From: Zasmidium citrigriseum
Taxonomy: Eukaryota > Ascomycota > Dothideomycetes > Mycosphaerellales > Mycosphaerellaceae
DNA: 64,000 nucleotides
Direction of reading: 5' to 3'
NCBI GenBank assembly: GCA_002786025.1
Contig: NHNW01000026.1
Coordinates: 248,001 to 312,000, forward strand
Positions within the stretch are counted from its first letter, which is position 1; each line of letters starts with the position of its first letter. Below are positions 29,313 to 42,084 of this stretch, piece by piece. A model generated the notes under the pieces. The model was not told where the DNA came from and did no database searches. It worked only from the letters and a program-made list of their open reading frames with translations. A program made the translations under genes and the position numbers.

Positions 29313-29840
29313 TTAAGCACTCACAAGCTCATAAACCTCATACTCAACCGCCTGCCTCTTCCCTCCATCCTCAACAACATAATGCCCATGTCCCACAAAA
29401 ACCTTCTCCTCCAACCACTTATCCTCCTGCCTACTACACTCAAACACCGGCACAACAAAATTACAATGATCCTTCGACTCCGTCGTCTTGGCCTCAGGAT
29501 CCCACTCAAAGATCTTGCGGATCTTGTCGTCCATCTTGACGGTGCCTTCGAGACGGACATAGAAGACTTGGGAGGGGTCATTTGAGGAGCGGAATTGCGT
29601 ACGAGCGTCGAGGTGGCCTATGCCGGTTATTGTGTCGAGACGAAGCCAGTCAGCGCCGCCGGGGGTGAGGTCCGCGGTGAAGGTTGGGTGGGTTGTGCAG
29701 GTTGAGGTGGTTTTGAGGTGGCCGCCTTCGAGTGGTGCGATGTAGCGAGGAGCGTTGCCCTTGGTGCTGTTGAAGGCGAGGAGGTCGTCTTTGGGACGGT
29801 AAAGCTTCATGTCGAGGACGTAGGTGAGTGTTGGTGCCAT
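29313..29840 (-). CDS. DUF3237 family protein
   Basis: Single-exon 175-residue protein. The pattern of PLEGGHLKTT, then GGADWLRLD, then the GHLDARTQFRSSNDPSQVFYVRLEGT stretch is characteristic of DUF3237, a small beta-barrel family found in bacteria and fungi. Biochemical role unknown. No signal peptide. Full length for the family. Confidence 0.75.
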   Translation of the reverse strand: MAPTLTYVLDMKLYRPKDDLLAFNSTKGNAPRYIAPLEGGHLKTTSTCTTHPTFTADLTPGGADWLRLDTITGIGHLDARTQFRSSNDPSQVFYVRLEGTVKMDDKIRKIFEWDPEAKTTESKDHCNFVVPVFECSRQEDKWLEEKVFVGHGHYVVEDGGKRQAVEYEVYELVSA

Positions 29841-30122
29841 TTTGGAGTTTGATTCGATTTGAGGAGGCGGCAGTCTGGTAGGTTTGGTTCGTGTTGGGCG
29901 ATGGGCAACTGATATATGACACTCGTTTTTGAAGACCTACATTGGCGAATGCAAGAAGGAGTGCCATCCTGGTTTCGTGCGGCTGTTGTGTGCGGCTGCG
30001 TAAACGAGACCCTTGTTACGGGCAATGGATTCGATGAGAAAGTCTCCGCAGGATTCTCCCAAGGCTTGTCTGGGACATTGGCATTGCTGAGACGGACAAT
30101 TAGTCACCGTGCATTGAAGTGG

Positions 30123-32063
30123 TTATTCTTCCAATCGATTTTCCACTTTGGTAGTCTCGTGAACGTTCTTCTCCAAAGAGCCACTTCCGTCAGGGACTTC
30201 GTCGTTGACAGTGACGCTCATTGCTTCTTGCGCAATCTTCTCCTTTTCTTCTTCGCTGATGCCGTACCAATGAGCTGCGACGTGCTCGTCGCCAAAGATG
30301 GCTCCAATCTCCTCGAGTGTGCGGCCCTTCGTTTCCTATGATCACACATGTCAGCCAATCGCAAATTCCATAATGGTGATATACCCACTGGGAAGAAGAA
30401 ATAGATGATAGGCAAGTATATTGTCGTTGGGCAAATCAAGACCAGGTAGACTATCTCACAGTCAGCCATGAAACCCGAAGTGGAAACTTTCGGGTTTTAC
30501 TCACATTTCCACCCAATACTATTCAATGCCACCGGCGCCGCGACAAGCGTCACCTCGCTCGTTAAGAAGAAAATCGCCAGACCCCAAGCCGTGCCGACGG
30601 ACCGCAAATGATTCGGCCAGATTTCCGAAACATAGACAAACTGCGTAGCATCCATGAAGAAGCACCAGAAGAAGATGGTGGTCCAGATGAAGAACACCGC
30701 TGCTGAGAGGCCTGACAAAGAGAAATCCCATCAGCGAATGTATAGACGTATGAATGGCAGAACTCACCAGCCGAGTTTCCCTGGTGACTTCCATCGACAA
30801 AGACAGCGGTCAACGCTGCTAGAAAGATGATGCTGATCCAGCATCCCGCAGTTCCGATCAACAAAAATGGCCGCCGTCCGAAGCGATCGATGTACAATGC
30901 CGTCCAAGTATTGCCGAAAATCGTCAGTGTCACCCAGCAAGCGTTTAGCAGCAACGGAATCGTCCCAGTCAGACCGAGACTCGCATATATCAGCACGCCG
31001 TAGTTTGCAACGACATACGTCCCAATGAACTGATTGAAACCCATGAGCAGAGAACAGACAAGCGTTCGACGACGATTGGCAGGAGTGCGGAACATTTCGA
31101 AGAGGGTGTTGCGAGAGAAGGTCAGTTGCTTGTCGGCGGTGTACTGCTTCTCCATGAGGTAGAACTCCTCACGGGCCAGGAGGTTGTTGGGGTCAGATGC
31201 GTGGGAGTGTAGACGTTTGAGTACGGAGAAGGCCTCTGCGCGGCGGTCTTGACTCAGGAGCCAGCGGGGCGAGTAAGGGATGAAGCGGGAGCCGGCCAGG
31301 ACGATCAACGGGGAGAGACATTGGAAAGCGAAAGGAAAGCGCCTGGAGTATTTGTTAGCAGAGAGTAAGAGGGGTAGGCATGCCTAACTTACCATGCTGC
31401 CTGTGCATGTGGCGATGATCCGGGGATGTGTGCGCATCCGTAACCCAGCCATCCAGCGAAGGTATATCCAAATGCCCACATGATGCCCGTGACACACATC
31501 ATGGCGCCTCGAGTCTCGGCTGTGGCGACTTCGCCTTGATACCTACAGAGGAGGACAGTCCGCATGCCGTCTGTCCAGCCCAGCCGGTCTTTCAGTCACT
31601 CACATCGGCACCACCACCGCCAAAATCCCACTACCGACGCCAGCTAGCAGTCTCCCTACCGCAAACATGGCAATACTCACGCTCCCCGCATTCAGCGCTC
31701 CACCGATGATGAGAATCACACAGCCGAGTTGCATCGTCACCTTGCGTGAGAATCTGTCCGCTGTCCATGCTGAGACGATGCATCCCAAGAAAGCACCTGC
31801 AGAATTGGACCCATTGAGGGCCCCGAGAATATTTGTCGTGTGGGCATAGCCCGGCTCGCTTTGCGGGGCAAGATTGAAGTAAGCGTAGACTGTGAGTTCG
31901 TTAGCAACAAGTAAGGCAAGAATGCAGGATATGTACAATTTGGCTGCCCTGCAGTGCTTCCAATGATGCCTAGTCCGTACGCCGTGGAGAGGGTACTGAG
32001 CGCCACGAATACCACGAGGAGCAAATTGAAGGCATTGAAATTGAACTTCGTGCTGCCCAACAT
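30123..32063 (-). CDS. MFS sugar transporter
   Basis: Seven exons, complement(30123..30335, 30389..30450, 30505..30711, 30768..31342, 31393..31542, 31604..31889, 31937..32063), 539 residues. Sugar-porter signatures are present: DRFSRK after helix 2, GRLLAGVGSGILAVVVPMYQGE in the helix 4-5 region, SPRWLLSQDRRAEA in the central loop, DRFGRRP in the second half, and PETKGRTLEEI after the last helix. About twelve hydrophobic helices. Likely a proton-linked hexose or disaccharide (lactose permease-like) importer at the plasma membrane. The last splice (GTGGGT..ATAG) was chosen because it gives the invariant PETKGR motif. Confidence 0.88.
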
Positions 32064-32712
32064 GGTGGCGACAGTGCTGTCAATGCTTTGACTTAGGATG
32101 ACCGTGACATGTCTTTGAAGATGTCCGTTTCAGAGTGCAGTCAGTGTAGATCCTGGATAGCCAAGGTTAACACCGAAGGTCTCCGCATGTTGCATGAAGG
32201 ATGCTGTCGATCAGTGCCGTGCCTGGCGATGAGGCGTCTGCAAAGTGAGGCCGGAAAACGTTTCCGAAGAATCAGCCACTCCTTTTAAACTGGCAGAACG
32301 AGCAAAGACGAAGCGTCCGTGGATGCCGCGATGGTTTCTGAGAGCTCACGCGTAGGTAATGGAGCTTGCATGTAGATCTGTGTTCAGTATGTTGGAGCGG
32401 TCTTCCACGTCCTCATGAGAGCGAACATTTTGGCCGTCATTGATGGCCGAGTGCCACGTCAAGGAGGCACATGGGAGAGGAATGGTATGGTCAATGGGTG
32501 TCCAGTATGAGTCGATGTATCCCCCAACATCACTGCAGCATGTGATGGAGTACAGGAGTGAATGGAAAGCAACCTTGGAAGTCTGAAAGAGTGAGGTTTG
32601 GACGAACCCGAGACCGAGGACATCACGTGAAAGCGCGGGAACCTCGTGGCGGCGGCGAGGGGAAATTGGACTTGCCACCGACAACAATATCGACGACTAG
32701 CCAATACGTACA
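32064..32712. other. Divergent promoter region
   Basis: 649 bp between the divergently transcribed sugar transporter and the SWIM/RING gene; no supported gene. Confidence 0.5.
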
Positions 32713-33767
32713 ATGGGTATCGACACAGGCAATGAAGCAGTGCCATATCAAGGCTACGGTTACGGATATTCGCAATATCAACATGGCCACCCTCCGAGTT
32801 ATGCCGCCGCCACTGGGAGCGCGTACCAGAACCCCATCGACCTCACCGACTCGCCACCCAGGAAGAAGCGACCTAGCAAGCGCAAGGCTGTCACATTAGA
32901 CGACGATGACGAGGCTGCGCCGGTCAAGAAGAAGCGATCCAAGCCGAAAGATGAGGAGAAGCGATTGAAGCGATGGCGACCCAAAGCACCTGTCAGCTAC
33001 GGCGAGATACGCGACCGCGCCTTGACACAGCGCATGTTCGTGATTGACCGCCAACGACATGCCGCAGAGGTCAGAATCACATGATTGTCACATGGAAAAC
33101 GCCACTAACAGTCCTTAAGAGTGAATCCTCCCACCCTACCGAGACGGTGACGATGGCCGGCACGACAGGAAACATCTACCACATCACCGTCGACAAGGTC
33201 CCTTCCTGCGACTGCCCACACGCTCGGAAGGGCAACCAATGCAAACACATCGTATACGTCCTCTCACGGGTTCTCCGCGTGCCCGCTCACCTCGAATATC
33301 AACTCGCCTTCATCACGTCCGAACTACGCGACATCTTCGCCAAAGCCCCACCTCTCCCCTCGCAAACCGCAAACGACTCCGAGAAAGACGGCAATCGCAA
33401 GCCGCTGGAAGGCGAATGTCCCATTTGTTGCGTAGACTTCGAGCCGGAAAACAACCGGGAAGTGGTGGTGTATTGTAAAGCGGCTTGCGGGAACAACGTA
33501 CACAAGGAGTGCTTCAATCAGTGGGCTGCAACGAAGAGAGGCGGCAGGGTCACCTGTCCGTTCTGTCGGACGCCATGGGAGAGTAGCGGGGCCGATGACA
33601 TGAAGAATGTTGCTACCACCGGACGGGTCAATGCGGAGGGATATGTCAATGTTGCCAGTCAGCTTGGTCTCAGCGGAAGAAGGGACTATTCCTCATACAA
33701 CGAGTATTGGGTGCGGCGGCAGATGCGGAATGGCGAGTTGGATTATGAGGCCGGCTGGGGATTTTGA
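32713..33767 (+). CDS. SWIM and RING zinc-finger protein, putative E3 ubiquitin ligase
   Basis: Two exons, 32713..33069 and 33120..33767, 334 residues, with a 50-nt intron (GTCAGA..TAAG). The first ~110 residues are disordered, with basic nuclear-localisation-like clusters (PPRKKRPSKRK and KKKRSKPK) and an acidic DDDDE run. A SWIM finger follows: CDC (149-151), then Cys160 and His162. A RING-type finger spans about 219-270 (CPICCVDFEP, CKAACGNNVHKECFNQW, CPFC). SWIM-RING architecture matches ZSWIM2/MEX-like E3 ligases, so transfer of ubiquitin in the nucleus is the likely role; substrate unknown. Confidence 0.82.
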
Positions 33768-34280
33768 GACCGATGCCATGTTGGAAATGGCGGACCAAAT
33801 TACGACGATTGACGATTGCACGATGGCGACTTGTACTCTAGGATTGATATCAACCTGAGCTTTGGGAGCAAAACCCACTACATCCCATTTGAATGGCAAA
33901 CCTCGACCTGGCATCAGGAGAAGTACTTCCCATACACCATATACTTCTCAGAATCGGAGAGTTCTTGCCGGCAGCTCAGGTACATATGCACGCTCACCCC
34001 CAATTCTGGTTTCTTGGCTTCGGGCTTTTGCGAGCTATAGTAGCATCCCGACGTGGAGGATCGGGTTAAACAGCACTTCTAGGAACGATCAGCAGGTACT
34101 CGCTATTTTCGCGATGTCATCGTTGGTGCTGCTTCTCCGCACAGGATTGAATACGACCTGACCTACCTCCTCAATAGGGTTTAAGGATTAGGCTAATGAT
34201 GGCGTTATATACGCAGGCAGGCCCAGTCCAAAGGCTATGGCTGACCACGAGGGTTTCAGTGGCTGGGAATTGAGGTCAAC
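33768..34280. other. Intergenic
   Basis: No supported gene; 3' flank of the SWIM/RING gene and promoter of the alpha-glucosidase gene. Confidence 0.45.
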
Positions 34281-37200
34281 ATGGTCAGAAAACGAATTTT
34301 GGGCTTCTTGGTCGTCGCGACGAATGTTCTCCGTGTCTATTGCCAGGGTATTACCGGATGTCCTGGATACACGGCATCGAATGTCCAGAGGGATAGCGGG
34401 AGAATCACCGCGGACCTTACGCTTGCCGGCGAGGCTTGCAATGCGTATTCAGACGATCTGAACGACCTGCGGCTTCTAGTTGAATACCAGGCTCATCAGC
34501 GCCTTCATGTCAAGATCTACGACGCCGATGAGCGAGTGTATCAAGTTCCGGCATCGATTCTGCCACGGCCAGGCAACGAAACAGTGGAAGAGGCGGACAG
34601 TGATCTCTACTTTCGACTGAACGAGGATCCCTTCGAGTTTGCGGTGATCAGGAATGCTACTGGCGAGGTGCTCTTCGACACCACGGGCCAGACCCTGGTC
34701 TTCGAGACTCAGTACCTCCGCCTGCGGACAAGCCTCCCCCCAGATCCAAACATCTACGGCTTGGGCGAGAACTCTGACTCCCTCCGCCTACCCACGACAG
34801 GCTACTCGCACCCCTTCTGGAACGTCGGGCCCTCGTTCTTGCCCACTGGAAACCTCTACGGAACCTTCAAAGCCTACTACGACCACCGCGGCGCCAACGG
34901 CACCCACGCCGTCTACCACCTGAATAGCAACGGCGAGCGTGTCTTCCTCTCTACAGATGACGAGGGTCAATACCTCGAATACAACACCAACGGCGGAGTC
35001 TTCGATTTCTACTTGGTCACAGGCGACACCCCACGCTCCGCCTCCGCCGCCTTTGCCGATGTCGTCGGTCATGCAGCTCTCATGCCATACTGGAGTCTGG
35101 GCTACCACCACTGCCGCTACGGATTGCAGGATGTCTTTGAAGCAGCACAGATCATCGCCAACTACAGCGTTGCTGAGATTCCGCTTGAGACGATGTGGAC
35201 GGACATCGATCACATGTATCGGAAGCAGACGTTCTCTCTTGACCCAGATCGATGGAGCTTGGAGAAGGTGAGGGAGTATATTGATTACCTGCATGCACAT
35301 CAGCAGAAGAGCGTCTTCATCATTGAGCCGGCGATCCCCACGCAAGGAAGGGATACGATTCCTGGCGAGCCGGGGACGTATACTGCTTATGAGGATTTGG
35401 TGGAGAGCGGAAGTTATTTCCAGTTTCCAAACGGGACGGCGGTGCCTGGAGTAAGTTATGAGTGGCTTTGAAAGGCATTTTTACTGATGAGAACGATAGG
35501 TCGTCTGGGGCGGTGGCTCGATCTACCCGGACTGGTTCAACCCAGCAGTGCAAGACTACTGGAACGGCGAGTTCGCTCGCTTCTTCTCCGCAGAATCTGG
35601 CATCGATATCGACGGCCTGTGGATTGACATGAACGAGGCCGCGAACTTCTGCAATCCGACCTGCCGTAACGCAACGCTCGATGGCATCCACCAAGAACGC
35701 CCTGAACGAATCCCCGCGGTGCGAATCTCCAGTCCGTACGAGATTCCAGGCTGGCCAGAAGACTGGCAGCCAACCTGTGTGTGCTACACTCGGTTCAATA
35801 TCGCTGCACAGGTTGATGGTGATATCGAGAGGGTCACGATTATTGGGAACGTCTCAGCTCTCGCGAACTGGAGAGCCAAGGACGGGCCTGCACTGCCAAT
35901 CCAGACGGAGGATGGATATGCCATCGTTGTGCAGCTGCCTCCCAACACGACCATCAGTTATCAATGGCCACGATACGCTTATGCAATAGATGGGTCGTAC
36001 ATATTCGAAGCGGAGAACAGGACCGTGACTACAGGAGGGTGCAACGACATGTGGCATCCTGAGATCGTGAACGACACTATCACTACCTCTACCACGAACA
36101 AGACCGTCATTCCTTTCACTCCGTACCCACCGACCCCTGAGGAAGGCCCTGGTCCTGATGTTCCGGACGGATCGATGGTGGGCTTGCCTGGACGAAATCT
36201 TGCGTATCCGAAGTATAATATCAACAGTACTGTAGGAAGTCTGAGTGATCAGGGTCTGCCTACGAATGTGTATCATGATGGTGGGTATGCGGAGTACGAT
36301 GTGCATAACCTTTTTGGGGCGATGATGAGCTCGACTTCGAGGGATGCTATGATTTCTAGGAGGCCGGGGAAGAGGCCTTTGATGTAAGTGGAAGGCTCTT
36401 CTGCTCTTGAATCTGGTATGTGACTAACGGTCGATGGTGTAGTATCACAAGGTCTTCGTATATGTCGACTTCGATGAAAGCTGGGTAAGTATCCCAGAGG
36501 CTACTACATCTATGAGACGCTCTTACTGACTCAAAAAATCCACTGGTTTGGAGATAACAACGCAGACTGGCGTAGCTATTTAATCTCCATCCGCCAAATG
36601 GCAACTTTTGCCTCCATGTTCCAGTTCCCCATGGTTGGGTCGGACACCTGCGGACACAACGGCAACGTGAGTAGCACACAATGTCACCCACTCATTCGAG
36701 ATGGTAACATTATCCAGGTCACGATCGAACTCTGCGCCCGCTGGGCCATGCTCGGCGCCTTCAACCCCTTCTTCCGCAACCACAAAGTCACCGGCGCGCA
36801 ACCCCAAGAATTCTACCTCTGGCCCGAAGTCGCCACCGCAGCCCGCAAAGCCATCAATCGACGTCTCCAACTCGCTGATTACCTCTATACGGCCATCTAC
36901 CGTCAATCTCTTGCTGGTGTTCCGACCATCAGCCCAATGTTTTTCAACTATCCGAACGACACGAATACGTTCGCCATTGAAACACAATTTTTCTTTGGCG
37001 ACGACATCATGGTTTCGCCGGTCACGGAGGAGGGGGCCATGAGTGTGGATGCATACATTCCCGATGACCTGTTCTACGACTTCGAAACGTACGAGACCGT
37101 CCGCGGGTCTGGGGCGAAGCAGACTCTGTCGGACATCGCCCTCGACCAAATCCCCGTGCACATTCGTTCCGGTGGCATCATCCCCATGCGTATGAATCCC

Positions 37201-37506
37201 GCCAACACAACCACTGAAGTACGAAAGCAGGATTTCCGACTTATCGTTGCTCCTGGTTTGGACGGTAATGCGAAGGGGTGGCTTTATCTGGATGATGGGG
37301 AGGCTTTGGAACCTGGAGATCAGATGAGCTTCATTGAGTTCGTGTATAGTGGGGACGATGGGACGTTGAAGATGAATGGAAGCTTTGGGTATGAGACGGA
37401 GAATGTGATCTCAGAGATTGTGCTTTTGGGGATGGATGGGGCGAGGAATTTGACTGTGGAGATGGGGTTGATGGGGGAGGGGAAGATGGATTTGAGGAGG
37501 TCGTAA
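34281..37506 (+). CDS. Secreted GH31 alpha-glucosidase, one abnormal splice site
   Basis: Inferred exons 34281..35450, 35500..36383, 36443..36484, 36540..36666, 36718..37506 (1003 residues if all are joined). Signal peptide at ~1-21 (ILGFLVVATNVLRVYCQ). GH31 signatures: WTDIDHMY, the nucleophile Asp433 in WIDMNEAANFC, the acid/base Asp704 in HWFGDN, and IRSGGIIPMR near the end. Hydrolyses alpha-1,4-linked glucose from maltose, starch or similar, outside the cell. The third intron has GTAAGT and a TACTGAC branch site, but at the position required by the conserved KAGHWFGDN join it ends in AAAAAAT, not AG. No downstream AG restores the frame. The gene may be damaged, use a rare acceptor, or contain a sequence error. 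Intron 4 is 51 nt and open, so retention would keep the frame. Confidence 0.8.
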
Positions 37507-37654
37507 GTAGCATATGTCGTTCCTGCCACTCTCGAAGGATGATTGGCGCCCGCCAAGTCATGCAGGTGCTGCTGCATGACCTGGCGGCCTCAAAACACAT
37601 CAACTGAGGCTTTCACCTCATCAACAGGTCTGCCCGTCGTACCACATCATCAAC

Positions 37655-39850
37655 ATGTTTTGCGACGTATGCTTTGGCGTTCTTCAGAGATTGGACGGCC
37701 TAGTCTCTCACAGAAAGGACGAGCTCATTCTAATTCACCACAGACTAGCGACTGGACTCAGGGACGCGGCAGACTCAGGATGTCGCATCTGCCACTCGCT
37801 ATGGGATCCGCTAACTGCTGAGCAGAAAGCATTCTTACTCGACTCAGATAAGGACTTTGCTTTGCCGGCAGGAAACTTGCGTGTTCCAGAAATCGATCGA
37901 CATGATGATGAGGCTTCGACTACACGGAGCGAACTGATGGACTCGTGCGCGGTGCTTGCTATCATCATGCCAGCAAATATGATGTGGTGGGAATTCGACA
38001 ATGGCCTGGTGTTCTTTTCCCCTACCATCAATCTCAGAAGAGAGATGCCTGCCGTGGTTTCTAGCCAGACTGTTGGCGGCTTTTTACTACAGCCTTTGAC
38101 GGAAACGTTAACTCCGGGTGAGTGCTAAGCGATTGTTTTAGCCACTGATCAAACATTACTGACCTCAGTACAGAGACTCAACAGGCCAGCATTGTGTCCC
38201 ACGAACGTAACACAGCTTCAATGGAGACATGGGAAGTTGTTGAATCCTGGATCGATCGATGTCTAAAGACGCACACCGGCTGTAACCATGCCCGAGATCT
38301 CACTTGGTTTCCGACCACATTATTGAATATTGGACAGCGCGATCACGAGGTCAGACTAGTCGAGACCAGCAACGAACTCATCTCTGGACCTTACATGACC
38401 TTGAGCCATCGCTTGGGATCCTTCAAAGCTCTGACTTTATGCCGGTCGACATTGAAAGAAATGCTCCGAGGTCTGCCAATACAATCTCTACCTCAGGCCT
38501 TCCAGGATGCATGCCATCGAAATCTGCAAACGACTCAAGGTGCGTTACATCTGGATCGACTCTCTCTGCATCATGCAAGACAAGGATGATCTCACGGATT
38601 GGATTCGAGAAGCTAGCCTGATGCACAAAGTCTATTCGCACTCCTTTTTGAACATCTCGTCTCTTGCCGCCTACGACAGCAGCCACAGCATTTTCTCGGA
38701 TCGCGACCCAGCCATGCTCGAGACCATGACTGTGAAGACGGCCCTCGATGGGAAACAAATCGGAGAGAACGAAAGATGGTTTCGTGTGCTCGATATATTC
38801 TTCTGGCAGCGGGAGATAGATTCCTCCCATCTCAATCTCCGAGCCTGGGTCCTGCAAGAGCGTCTTCTTTCCCCTATAATCGTAAATTTCGGGCCCCAGC
38901 AGGTATTGTGGGAATGCCACGAGCTCGACGCGGCTGAATCATGTCAGGATGGGTTGCCCGGCAGAACTAATAATCTCGCCAGTGTGGCGCGCTTCAAGGA
39001 TCTAGAATCTGTCAAGGCGGGATACTTCACAGACCAAGACCAACACCAAAGCCTAGGAATTGCTCCCTACGGTGTATGGAGGCGCATCGTCTGCGCGTAC
39101 TCCAAATGCGGTATTACGAACAAACAGGACAAGCTCATTGCCCTAGCAGGACTCGCTAAGCAAATGTCGACGAAGCTCAACGACGAATACGTTGCGGGCA
39201 TGTGGAGGAGATCATTGCCTTGGGAGATAGCTTGGTACGTGGAACGGCCACCACAGATCGCTCTCGAGCCACGAGGGAGGGCGATCCAGTATCGCGCCCC
39301 GAGTTTCTCGTGGGTGAGCATCGATGGGCCCATAACCCCGTACACCATTGCCGGCGGCACACCACTTATCAAAGTCTTGGACGTCGCATTGGAACAAGTG
39401 ACAGACGACGTCACCGGCATGGTCAAGTCGGGGCATTTGGTCTTGGAATGTCAGTTACAGAAACTCACAGTCAAATGGGATACTAATCCCAACCTACAAC
39501 ACCATCCGTACATGACCGTGAGCGGCGAGGAAGTCCGACGACCCAATGGTCCGTCACGGAAGAGAACAGGTCCTGTAGTCCGTCTTGATGACCCCAAAGA
39601 CGTGTTTGATCCAGCAAAATCGGAGGCTCTATACTGTCTGTCGACTTGCATTCGTGAGGCAGAAAACCCATCACTCTCAGTTCTGTTGCTGGAGCTTGCG
39701 GATCCAGAGCAAGCGACGTATCGCCGCATTGGGGTTGCCAACTCGCTGGAGGAGTTTGAGATTGAAATACTCAGGAGAGAAGACCCAGGGGCTGCGAGCT
39801 TCCCTGCTCTGGAGTATCGGGAGGGGAGACATGTGATTCGACTGATTTAG
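37655..39850 (+). pseudogene. HET-domain protein gene broken by a 4-bp duplication
   Basis: Exon 1 is 37655..38117, with an intron 38118..38173 (GTGAGT..ACAG). The second exon stays open from 38174 until the HET core, where the frame must shift. Before the shift the frame reads LPQAFQDA; after it, in another frame, AIEICKRLKVRYIWIDSLCI, the canonical HET motif, and continues to 39850. The break falls on ATGC ATGC (38507-38510 and 38511-38514), and losing one copy would restore the frame. No intron signal can explain it. The N-terminal Cys-containing region (MFCDVCF and CRICHSLW) is typical of fungal HET proteins, which trigger cell death on non-self fusion. Loss by frameshift is common for such genes; an assembly error is the alternative. 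Confidence 0.75.
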
Positions 39851-40199
39851 CATTCATGGACTGAGCCATTCTGGAATCTCGACGACAAAATGTCTCTGCT
39901 CACGCTGTAGCACAGGATTGTTCAATCGAAATGAGTCTTCGATGAAACACCACTGGCCCTTGTCGAGATATCAATAGCGATGGCATAGAGGAGGCCATCC
40001 CAGCTCCACAGTCTTGGACGACTTGCTTCTGAAGCTGCACGACTCTGGCCTATCTACTGGTCGAAAGGCGTTACACAGCATCTGGCAGCTACTCCGCACA
40101 AGGCCAAGTGCTCGGATTCATGAGCTCAAGCTCGCCATCGTCGCCTCTCATCCCTCAGCCTGTGCAATCGAAGCTCAACAATATTCAATCAACCTAGAT
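39851..40199. other. Intergenic, P450 promoter
   Basis: 349 bp; an in-frame extension upstream of the P450 ATG exists but does not look like protein. No other gene. Confidence 0.45.
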
Positions 40200-42084
40200 A
40201 TGGCCGCAATGATGGGGAAGATTATGCTCAGCTATGCCATCCCAATACTGGCAATCACATTCTTGCTTTCCCTACTACGAAACAAATTCAATAGCCTGCG
40301 ATATATTCCGGGACCGCCACTCGCAGCATGCACCAAGTTCTGGAGAGTTTGGAATGTCTGCACAGGCCGTTCGCATTTGACCATTATCGACCTTCATCGA
40401 AAGTATGGCTCACTAGTGAGGATTGGGCCAAATGCCGTCTCTGTTGGCGATCCGGCTATGATCCCCATCATATACAGCGTCAAGGGAGACTTTGCGAAGA
40501 CTGGTCAGTCTTACCATCATTCTACAGGAAGACCTGAGCTGACCTATCGTCAGCGATGTATCCAATCTCATCAGTCAGTGTACCAGGGTCTGCGACTCTG
40601 CCGGTGACACTGACAGGAATCTCTAGATTACCTGGCAAGGCAAGGTCGAACTCAATCTCTTCAGCATGACCAACGAGAACGAACATCGCGAGCAAAAGAA
40701 AAAAGCTGCCGGTGCCTACACCCTGGAGTCTCTGTTGAAGATGGAGAATGCAGTTGACAAATGCGGTCATCTCTTCTTGGATCAAATGGGCCAGTTCGCA
40801 GACCGGGGAGAAGTCGTAGACCTAACCGACTGGATACAATACTACAGTACCGAGCATCAATGGCTACTTTGAACGTTGCTGACGATCTTAGCGTTCGATG
40901 TCCTCGGCGAGGTCACTTTCGCCCAACGATTCGGCTTTCTCGAGACTGGTGCTGATGTCGATGGCACCATTGCTATACTCGATCTGATCATCGTTTACTT
41001 CGCGGTAGTGGGATTGATGCCCGCATTGCATTCGCTGTTACTGGGGAACCCTCTGCTTGGGAAGTTATTTCCAGTACGAGTTTGCTCCACATCCGAAAGA
41101 ATAGCCTGGTGCTGATCCGGAGACAGCAATTGGAAACTCAGAACTCGATCCTGATGTTCACGCTCAAAGTCATGAAATCTCGGGTGAATATCAAGGAGGA
41201 AGGCGAGCTTGAGATCAAAGAAGATGTCGAGATCGGCCACGACATGCTTTCGAAGTGGGCTGCCGTGCAGAGTCGTGATCCTCTGAAAATGGACACGAAA
41301 GATGGTGAGTCTGTCGGGCCGAGTCTTTGAAATCCTGCTAATTGTGGTCAGCGCTTGTGTTTCTGACCGGAAACGTAAGTTCCCCCTAACATGCACATCG
41401 GTCGTTGCCGCTGACTCTTCCAAGGTGCTCGCTGGCAGTAAGCCTCGCAGCCTGGTCGTTGAGAGTGGCAAACACTAATCTTACGGACTAGGTGACACAA
41501 CCTCCATCACCATCCGAGCAGTCCTCTACTACCTGATCAAGAACCCATCGAAAATGGCTCAAGCTCGCGCAGAGATCGATAATGGATTCTCATCCGGCAA
41601 ACTCAGCAATCCGATCAAAGATGTTGAATCTCGCAATCACCTGCCCTACGTCAACGCTTGCATCAAAGAAGCTCTTCGTCTGCATCCTGCTATCGGATTC
41701 ATGCTCGAGCGTTATGTTCCACCGGGCGGAGCCACCATCTGCGGCAAGTATTTGCCAGGTGGAACGATCGTTGGAGTCAATCCTTGGGTGCTTCAATATG
41801 ATCACGACGTTTTCCCTCAGCCGGAGGCTTTCGAACCGGAACGATGGATGACCAACGACGAAGAGAGCCTGAAGATGATGGAGAAAAGCTTTCTTGCTTT
41901 CGGAGCAGGGAGTCGAGTTTGCATTGGAAAGAACATTGCGATGATCCAGCTGCGGAAGATGGTGCCGCAATTCCTTAGGGAGTTCGACATAGACTTTGCA
42001 GGAGGGAAGGAGGAAGAGTGGAAAGTGAGTTGTTTCTCTTTCGTGCAGCAGAAGCTTCCGGACTGTGTTTTGAGGAGGCGTTGA
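40200..42084 (+). CDS. Cytochrome P450 (pisatin demethylase/CYP57-like group)
   Basis: Eight exons: 40200..40503, 40554..40579, 40627..40846, 40892..41073, 41127..41304, 41352..41374, 41425..41437, 41492..42084; 512 residues, the usual P450 length. All introns are 45-54 nt with GT..AG ends. An N-terminal membrane anchor (about residues 6-26) is followed by the proline hinge YIPGPP. The I-helix is split by two introns and reads FLTGNVLAGSDTTS. ExxR is EALR (375-378), the PERF-type motif is EPERW, and the heme loop is FGAGSRVCIGKN with Cys459 as the iron ligand. ER-bound monooxygenase; pattern resembles fungal pisatin-demethylase-like P450s. Substrate unknown. Confidence 0.88.

Noticed and set aside
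36485..36497. 13-nt intron (GTAAGTATCCCAG) as the fix for the GH31 splice problem
   Set aside because: It would keep the frame, but 13 nt is far below any workable intron length and would leave the branch site inside coding sequence.
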